From positions 1-64,000 of the forward strand of contig JAHLKH010000026.1 in NCBI GenBank assembly GCA_025526915.1: 64,000 bases of DNA, in the 5' to 3' direction. Made by a program: the position numbers and the translations under genes. Origin of the DNA: Entophlyctis helioformis. Its lineage: Eukaryota; Chytridiomycota; Chytridiomycetes; Chytridiales; Chytriomycetaceae. Below are positions 57,185 through 64,000 of the stretch, one piece after another. Below the pieces are notes generated by a model. It searched no databases and was not told where the DNA came from. It saw only the letters and a list, made by a program, of their open reading frames with translations. Every line of letters starts with the position of its first letter. Position 1 is the first letter of the stretch.

Positions 57185-60100
57185 TTAGTGGATACGCGTC
57201 AGATCCTCCACCAGCTTGATCAGCTCTTGCAGACCGGTGGGGACACGCTGGGTGACGAACGCCTCCACCTGCTCCTGCTGCGCTTGGTTGAGCTCGAGGA
57301 ACGTCTCGACCAGATCGCCGTCAATCATGCCGGCCTGTGGGCACTGCTTGCGCTCCGTCACAAACCGCCGCCACCTGGCCCGCCAGTCGAACCACCCCAG
57401 CACGCGTGCGTGAGCCAGAGTGTCTTCCATGTCGCCGCCATACCACCGCCAAGACCAGCATCGTCCAACAATCGACTTACTCGGCATGCTCGAGACCGCC
57501 TACGCCCTGGACCACGTGCCGCATGCCGTCTTGCAGAGCGTCGAGGATCGCAAACGTCTCGGCCGTGACTGTGGCAATGACGCCAATCGTGCCCGACACG
57601 GTACAGTAGAGCAGTTCCGGCGACGCCGGCAGCACCTGGTCGGCCATCCGCATGGTCAACGAGCCTGTGGTGCACACACACACACACACACATCAAACCG
57701 TCAATCGCCAACCGTCAGTGAACCGCAACAACGCGCATCAGACAGACCGACACACGGCAATCGCCCCGACTCACCATGGCGGAAGCGGTTGACGAGCTCG
57801 CCGATATGGAAATGTGCCGCCGCACCGAGCCGCTGGCGCTCCTCTTCCGTCTCGGCATCGCCATGCCGCCGCCGCACGGCAAACAGGTTGTAGCTGCTAT
57901 CAGCGCCAATGTACAGGTCGTCATCGACCATGCCGACGGCCGTCATCCAGCTCGTGTCATGGTCGCGCGCGACTTCTTCCAGACACCCCGTCTGCGCATT
58001 GAGCGCCAGGAGCGTGACGGATTTCATGAGGTCGCCCACGAGGACAAAGTCGCCGCGCGAGGCGAGCGTGAGGGCGAGCACGTGGCCGTGGTTGGTCGAC
58101 TCGAGCTCGAGGAGCGCCGCGTCGGCGTTCCACCGGAGCACGAGCACCTTGCTGTTGACGCCGGCAATGAGCTTGCCCTGGGCGGTTGTGAGGCTGTACG
58201 CCGAGCCGCGGATCTCGTACTCGTGCACGAGCCGCAGCTGCCGCGTGCTGGTGACGGTGAGCACGAGGATCCGCCCGCGCGTCGGCTCGTCTTCGTGCGG
58301 GAACGCGAAGCCCGTGCCCACAATGTAGAGCGGCGGGCCGTCGGTCGATAGCTGCGCCACCATCAGACTCGAGGCGAGCTCGTATGCGTGCAGCTCGACA
58401 CTGTCCAGCACTGGAACGCAGTCCCGCAACAGGCACCGCGTGAGCACAACGGGCAGATCGACGTACATACACACATACATACACACAGACACTCGGCCAA
58501 CATACCGTCAAAGCTCTGGCTGTCGAGGAGCCGCAAAAACGATACTTCGGCCAGCTCGCCCGTCGGCTGGATGCGGGTCTGGAGCGCCAGCACACCAAAC
58601 GTGCCCGACGCCTCATGGTGCGCAATGCGCCGCACCGTCTCGCCCAGCTTGACCGTCTTGATGTGCAGTTTCTGGACCGTCTCGATCGTGCCGATCTTGA
58701 GGATGCCTTCGCAGGCCAGCGCAAGGGCTCCCTCGGCCAGCGAGCTGCTGAACGGCGACACGTGCGTGACTTCGCGCATGTTGACGTTGGAGTAGAGCAG
58801 CTGGCCTGACTTGGAGTGGATGACGGTCGGCCGGTCGGATGCGGCAAACACGTGTGTGCGGCCGTTGGACTGGAAGCTGCGCAGGCTGATGGGCTGTGTT
58901 CCCAGCGTGATCTTCTTGCGCTCCACAAGCTGGTACGTCTTGGTGATGTGGTAGTTGAACAGCTGTCCATCACCTGATCGCCAGCCATTCGGGGGACGGT
59001 TAGCACGAGCAGCGGCACACTGCATGATCCAAGAGAGGTGAGGACGGCGTTGCATACCAAGTGAGACGAGCAGATACGGCACCATGTCAAAGTCGACCAT
59101 CATGATGGATCTCGGGATCGTTTCTGTTGGCATGCATGGGATCGAGCCGTGTCAGTCGGATTTTGCCGTGATGGATCCAGACGGAAGTGTCATGAGGACA
59201 ACGTCGAGACAGACCTCCGGACAAGACGTCCTTTTCAATCTCTGACAGGCTGGGGACGCGAAGCAGACGGACAGAGTTGTCGCCCCAGCATCCAATGGCA
59301 CAGACTGGCGCGTCGAGCTGGTCAAGCTTGGTGATGTACAGACACGAGATCTCCTGGTCGATCTGGGTTGTGCTGCAAGGGAGTGACAGACGTGTCAGAC
59401 GCGCTCTGTCACCACGGCATTGGCATCCCTATGATAGTGTGTGCGTGAATACCTTTGAACCGACACCTTGCCGTTGGAGACTTGCAGCAGGACAAGGGAG
59501 CCGCCACCAAGGGACACCAAGACAGAGTTGTTGGAGACACTCGCGTGTGTGATGGACGCGCGCGATTCGGGAGACCACTCCGAGACAACCATCCATCCCT
59601 CGCACGCAATCAGAACCACGCTGGACGGCGTAACCTGTCCACCACGATGTCCATGCCCGTGCCCATGACCATGACCAGTTAGCGCTGTCAGTGGGAGGAA
59701 GAATGCAACAAGTCGGGGCAGCCAAACAGAGCTGTGCGGCAGAGTAAAGAGTGTGTGCACGCGACTCACCTGAATAAACACGTCTCCAGGCATGTTCTGG
59801 CAGCAGAGGGTGCTCTCCTTGGTGCTGAACCCACGAGGGTCCTCGACCTCCGCCATGGCCTCGCCCTCCATCATCTGGAAGCGCGTCTCGTTGATGAACG
59901 ACAGGACAAGCATGCTGTCATGACGAGCGGCCGAGTACGGACGGAGCGCCCACACCCCCGTGAGCTCCTGCATGTCTTCCAGCTGGCCAATCTCCTCGAC
60001 TCCAATGCCGTTGCGGATGATGCGCAGCGAGCCGTCCTTGTGCGCGCCGCTGCACGCGACAATCTGCTCTTGGCCCTGCTTCTCCACGTCCACGACGCAA

Positions 60101-61789
60101 AAGTCGGTGATGGGGGCCAGGTTGGGGAACGATTCGCGGAGGGCCAGGAAGCTGCCCGACTCGGATTCGACTTCGAGGATCGAGTACAGCTCCGAGTCGC
60201 CAAAGTGCGATCCAACAAACACGTAGCCGTCCGTCAGGTAGGCGAGAGCCGACGCTTGGGCAGTCTGGTGCAGGCAAGGTACGTGTCAGCGGTTTGCACA
60301 GCTTGTGTGCGAGTGCCCAGTGAGCGTGCCACTATAAACTCGTACCTGGCCAAGATATTCCAGCTTGAGATCGTGGGGGATCCCGTCGTCCAGCTGGATA
60401 AAGAGCAAGAACATGTTTCCCTCATAGTCGCTCAGCAGGTACCGAAGCCCATCGTCGTCAATGCGGTTGTAGCTGTAGATTGCACGAGGTGAGCAGGCTT
60501 GCCGCCATCCACAGACATCCAGCCAGTTCCATGCCAAGTACCATTTCATGAGCGTCGGCCGCATGGCAAGCGTGACGGGCTGCTGGAGCATCGGCGAGTG
60601 CAGCGTGATGGTCTGCTCGCCAACCACCAGGACGCCTCCGCCTATCAGGGCCAGCATCGACAAGCCCGCATGGTCAGCCTCACGAATGCACTGACAGCAC
60701 GAAAGGCACGAAAGGAATGCAAGGCTGACGAACCAGAGTGCAGAGGCACAGGGATCAGCATGGACGCGCCGCTCTCAGTCTTGACGGGAGCGTGCTTCAA
60801 CGCAATCTTCTTGTCCTTGACGACAATGTCGTACTGGACCAGATGGCGCGTCTCCTTGGAGTCTTGGTACAGGATGGCCAGCGTCGGATGCACCTGGATG
60901 GACGTGTACAGGAACGTGATGGACAGGACGAGCAGCTCATCGAGGCGCACGTTGAACGCCTCGCCAAACTCGCCGGGAGTTGGGCCGCGAGCAGGGGCCT
61001 TGCCCTTGCCCGAGGGAGCGGGCTGCGGCACGCTCAGGAGCGAGGTCCAGTTGGCGTCGGAGATCTTGGAGTGGTACATGGGAATGACCTTGAAGGTGCC
61101 CTGGCTGATGTGCAGGCCCAAGACGCGGTTGAACGGATCGACGAGACCCACCTGGCCGGCGTCGGCGGGGCGGGCCTTTGGATCGCGGATGTCGCCAGAG
61201 GCCTCGGTGATGAGCCGCTGCGAGTCTGCGTCGTACGAGAGCACAAAGACCTTGTACTTTTCGGTGCTCACAAACAGCAGGTCGGTCGATCGGTTCTGCA
61301 ATGCCGCGGGTGTGAGCAGCCATATGGTCGTGCATGCAGTCGTGCATGCAGCCATGCAGCGATGCAGCGATGCAGCTGAGCGTGCACGTGGACAGACGCA
61401 GGCAGACACCGACAGACAAGGGCGACAGCGACGCACCTCTGGACGGAAGGCCTTGATGTTGGCGATGCGGCCGTAGATGGGCACGTCCATGACCAGCCGC
61501 AGCGACTTTTCCTGCACGGTCAGCGGGTTGCCAGCGTCGTCGAGACGCTCGTGCTCCTGCTCGACGACCAGATACAGCTCAAAGTGCGTGCATTTGCTGC
61601 AAGGCCGGCGGGCCGCTTGACGGTCAGAAGGCGGGCGGGCGGGCATGCACACATATATAGGCACACAGACACGCATACATGGACACACCCGACCACCAGG
61701 TTGACGTCGTCGGGGCCGGTAAAGGTCGCACGCACGGCGACGGACACCGAGTCCGGCTTGTGCGCCGTGACGTGGTACAGGTGGGCCAT
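57185..61789 (-). CDS. DDB1: DNA damage-binding protein 1 (CUL4 E3 ligase adaptor)
   Basis: DDB1 links CUL4-RBX1 to DCAF substrate receptors through three WD40 beta-propellers. Start ATG 61789: AHLYHVTAHKPDSVSVAVRA TFTGPDDVNLVV. Exons continue with THFELYLVVEQEHERLDDAG and LVMDVPIYGRIANIKAF. Next are TDLLFVSTEKYKVFVLSYDA and RVLGLHISQGTFKVIPM. Then RLDELLVLSITFLYTSIQVH, YSYNRIDDDGLRYLLSDYEG, and VFVGSHFGDSELYSI. Then FCVVDVEKQGQEQIVACSGA HKDGSLRIIRNGIGVEE and GVWALRPY. The BPC/C-terminal CPSF-A region shows TIPRSIMMVDFDMVPYLLVS LGDGQLFNY, LKIGTIETVQKLHIKTV, VPVLDSVELHAYELASSLMV and VGDLMKSVTLLALN. The end is MIDGDLVETFLELNQAQQEQ and LIKLVEDLTRIH, the canonical DDB1 terminus. About 13 exons, GT-AG. 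Roughly 1,150 residues. All three propellers are represented. The start is 191 bp from APC10. The 57185-56970 gap holds no gene. Confidence 0.96.
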
Positions 61790-61980
61790 GGCAGATCTTG
61801 TCCGAAGGTTCAAGGTTCGAGGCCTGGTGGGAAGGACTTACAAAGACAGACGGACGGACCGACGCCATGGGCAAGTGCATGCAACGAGCTCGTGCACACA
61901 CACAGACACACACGCATATAGACACACACGCACGCAGCAGGCTGACCCGTGCCGCAGACGGCGACGACGAGACGGTGCTG

Positions 61981-62675
61981 ATGGTGCCGATGGTGACGGG
62001 CTCGCTGAGCGCCTGGAAGGCGGCCGACCTGCGCGACATCACGGCGCTGGCACGCTGGTCGCTGTCGTCCAGCAAGCACGAGCACGGCGTGCGCAACCTG
62101 CTCGACGGCAGCATCGACACTTACTGGCAGTGAGTGCACGTCTGGCACGTCTGGCACGTCTGGCATGTTCATCTGCTTATACGACTCGACTGGACACAAT
62201 GCGACACCACACGCCGCGCCGCGCAGGTCCGACGGCCCGCAGCCGCACCTCATCAACATTCACCTCGCCAAGGCATGGCCAGTGGCCCAGGTGTCCTTCT
62301 ACGTCGACATCAAGCAGGACGAGAGCTACACGCCGCAGATCGTGTCGCTGCGTGCTGGCAACCGCGTGCACGATCTGGCCGAGGTCGGCCGCGTCGAGCT
62401 GTGCCAGCCCGCCGGCTGGATCGACATTCCCGTCAGCCAGCCCGGCAGCAGGTGCGTCCCCATCTGTCCTTGTCCACCTGTCCATCTGTCCACCAGGTTG
62501 CAGTGTCTGAGGTTGCTTGCGTGTCTGGTCAAGCCACAGAGTCGCCCACGTGTTTATGCTGCAGCTGGCTGTGCTTGCCAACGACCACAACGGCAAAGAC
62601 ACGCACGTTCGCCAGGTCCGTGTGTGGGCCGAGAGGGAGAGCGACGGCGACGACAGCCGGAGCCAGTGGCATTGA
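61981..62675 (+). CDS. APC10: Anaphase-promoting complex subunit 10
   Basis: APC10/DOC1 is the DOC-domain subunit that, with CDC20/CDH1, recognises D-boxes in mitotic substrates. Exons 61981-62129, 62227-62451 and 62541-62675 (GT-AG, in phase); 169 residues, matching the compact DOC domain. Visible motifs: ARWSLSSSKHEHGVRNLLDG SIDTYWQ, SDGPQPHLINIHL, FYVDIKQDESYTPQIVSLRA GN, LCQPAGWIDIPV and VFMLQLAVLANDHNGKDTHV RQVRVW. The start is the first conserved-frame ATG (61981). The frame is open upstream to 61798, so a 5' exon is possible. It is divergent from DDB1. Confidence 0.95.
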
Positions 62676-62900
62676 GTGTGACTCAATAAGATGTACTCTT
62701 TCTTCAAGTGGACTCTTGTGTGTGTGTGCAAAGGCTCAGTGGCGTGGCAGGTGAATGCGGCACAGGCGATGCTAGATGACGTGCTGTATTTCATCTCATA
62801 CAAGACACGAGGCAAAACAAGACATGATCTGTATGTGATCGTTGCACGCGACAGCAACCAGGACGAGGGGCAGTGTGGCAGGGGAAACGAGACACGACGC

Positions 62901-63980
62901 TTAAGCCTCAAGGGTGAGCGAGAGGCCGACCTTGTGGACATCGTTCTGGAGACGGGTGGTGTCAAAGAGACCACCGAGGGAGAGCTTGATGCCGGGGCGG
63001 AGGACCTGGGTGTAGCCGAGACCGAGACGGCCGGTGTTGTCAACCTTGGCCTGTTTGGTTTTACAATGATCAGGGACGCGGGAGAGAGCGAAACGCGACA
63101 GTTAGACCACACATGCCCCAAAGACAAAGAGAGAGGTTTGTGCACACGAGACAGGATGGCATGGCAGACTGACCTTGAGGTAGGCATCACGGTCGAGGAC
63201 GTACTTGGTGCCGACCTCGATGGCGACGTTGGAGTCGGCAAGCTTGTTCCAGGTGGCCTTGGCACCAGCCTCAACCTTGGCGTTGACCTTGTGGTGGTAC
63301 GAGGCCGAGAAGAGGTTGAACTTGTTGGCACTGGGACGGGGCAGTGTGAGCGATGGCAGCCTGGCGATGGGATGGATGCACGCAGACAGTGCGACAAGGA
63401 CTTACGCAATCAGCGAGATGGTGTACTGGGGGGCAATGTAGCCAGCAGCAGCCGAGTACTTCTGGACCTTGGCGTCCGAGACGTCGTAGGCGACCTCGGC
63501 ACCGACAATGAAGCCGTTGTTGCCAACGACGGCATCGGCGAGGATGGTGGGGCCCTTGAAGAGGTCGAGGCTCGAGCGGGTGAAGACGTAGTCCTGCTTG
63601 TACTCGAGGCCGGCCTTGGCGTTCTTGGTGCCCTTCTCGGGGAGGAGCGAGCCGATCAGGTTGAGCTTGAGGCCCTTGGCGAGGGAGTCCTCGAGCTCGA
63701 GCTCGGCGCCAAGAACGTTGGTGGTGGTCCAGGTCTCGGTGAAGGTGAGGCCTGGAGGAGGCGGGCATGAAGCAGGCGGGACACGGGGCAGATCGGATCA
63801 GCATCGGCGAGCGGGGCAGGCAGCGAGAGGGACAGACCAGACAGGCAGACAGGCAGACAGGCCTGGCAGGGCAGCGAGAAGCGGGCGGCACGTACCACGG
63901 GACTTGTCGGTGTACTTGGCCTTGAGCTCCGAGGCAATGGCGCCAGACTTGTTGTCCTTGTTGCCAGAGACGGTGAACTT
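62901..63980 (-). CDS. POR1: Mitochondrial outer-membrane porin, VDAC (5' end beyond window)
   Basis: VDAC is the 19-strand beta-barrel that passes ATP, ADP and metabolites across the outer mitochondrial membrane. Four exons are visible: about 63980-63893 (KFTVSGNKDNKSGAIASELK AKYTDKSRG), about 63752-63406 (LTFTETWTTTNVLGAELELE, GLKLNLIGSLLPEKGTKNAK AGLEYKQDYVFTRSSLDLF, GNNGFIVGAEVAYDVSDAKV), about 63332-63175 (FNLFSASYHHKVNAKVEAGA KATWNK, FAIEVGTKYVLDRDAYLK-like) and about 63050-62901 (AKVDNTGRLGLGYTQVLRPG IKLSLGGLFDTTRL). It ends VGLSLTLEA. Alternating hydrophobic/polar strands and the terminal GLSLTLEA are standard. The N-terminal helix lies beyond 64000; the window ends in an intron. The 62676-62900 gap to convergent APC10 is empty. 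Confidence 0.95.
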
Positions 63981-64000
63981 CTGTGAACGTGGGTGGTCGT

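Noticed and set aside
61788..62030. Plus-strand ATG inside the DDB1 start palindrome as the APC10 start
   Set aside because: The frame opened by that ATG (Arg/His-rich) is not the APC10 frame; 61981 is in the conserved frame.

Overview
The window reads as a GC-rich, gene-dense nuclear segment of a fungus. Genes have several short GT-AG introns (mostly 45-110 nt, two probable GC-AG), core eukaryotic genes sit head-to-head, tail-to-tail or head-to-tail at spacings down to about 40 bp, and low-complexity codon repeats are common. A LRRC34-like LRR gene, a LOTUS-like NYN protein and ankyrin repeats of the 'NGHLDVVQWL' style fit an early-diverging, probably zoosporic (chytrid-like) lineage. The lineage is an inference; no rRNA is present to settle it.

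Layout. 1-24 kb is ordinary core and hypothetical gene content: LRR protein (-, cut by the left edge), BMS1 GTPase (+), membrane-anchored mitochondrial J-protein (-), methionine aminopeptidase 2 (+), an acidic unknown protein (+), an EF-hand MscS channel (-), a membrane desaturase (-), a coiled-coil/poly-Q unknown (+), mitochondrial glutaredoxin 5 (-) and a NYN-domain protein (+). 24.0-30.2 kb is a tandem duplication (period about 3.19 kb) carrying two copies of an unrecognised five-exon gene. 30.3-36.2 kb is accessory: an ankyrin protein, then a minus-strand block of degenerate roughly 115-residue repeat units bracketed by 101-bp direct repeats, ending beside a tRNA-Gly(GCC). 36.6-64 kb returns to core genes: D-lactate dehydrogenase, UBLCP1-type CTD phosphatase, kinesin-14, C2H2 transcription factor, BRF1 (TFIIIB), SH3BGRL, a PH-domain protein, glutaryl-CoA dehydrogenase, DDB1, APC10 and VDAC (cut by the right edge).

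Functional groupings: ribosome biogenesis and RNA polymerase III (BMS1, BRF1, tRNA-Gly); mitochondria (J-protein, Grx5, DLD, GCDH, VDAC); ubiquitin and cell cycle (DDB1 and APC10 head-to-head, UBLCP1, kinesin-14). Several conserved or otherwise continuous reading frames (BMS1 twice, the NYN gene, the C2H2 factor, the PH protein, the coiled-coil protein, the repeat-unit protein) are broken by apparent single-base shifts that do not look like introns. This pattern suggests residual consensus errors in the assembly, and it should temper any pseudogene call. Gene models were spliced by eye.
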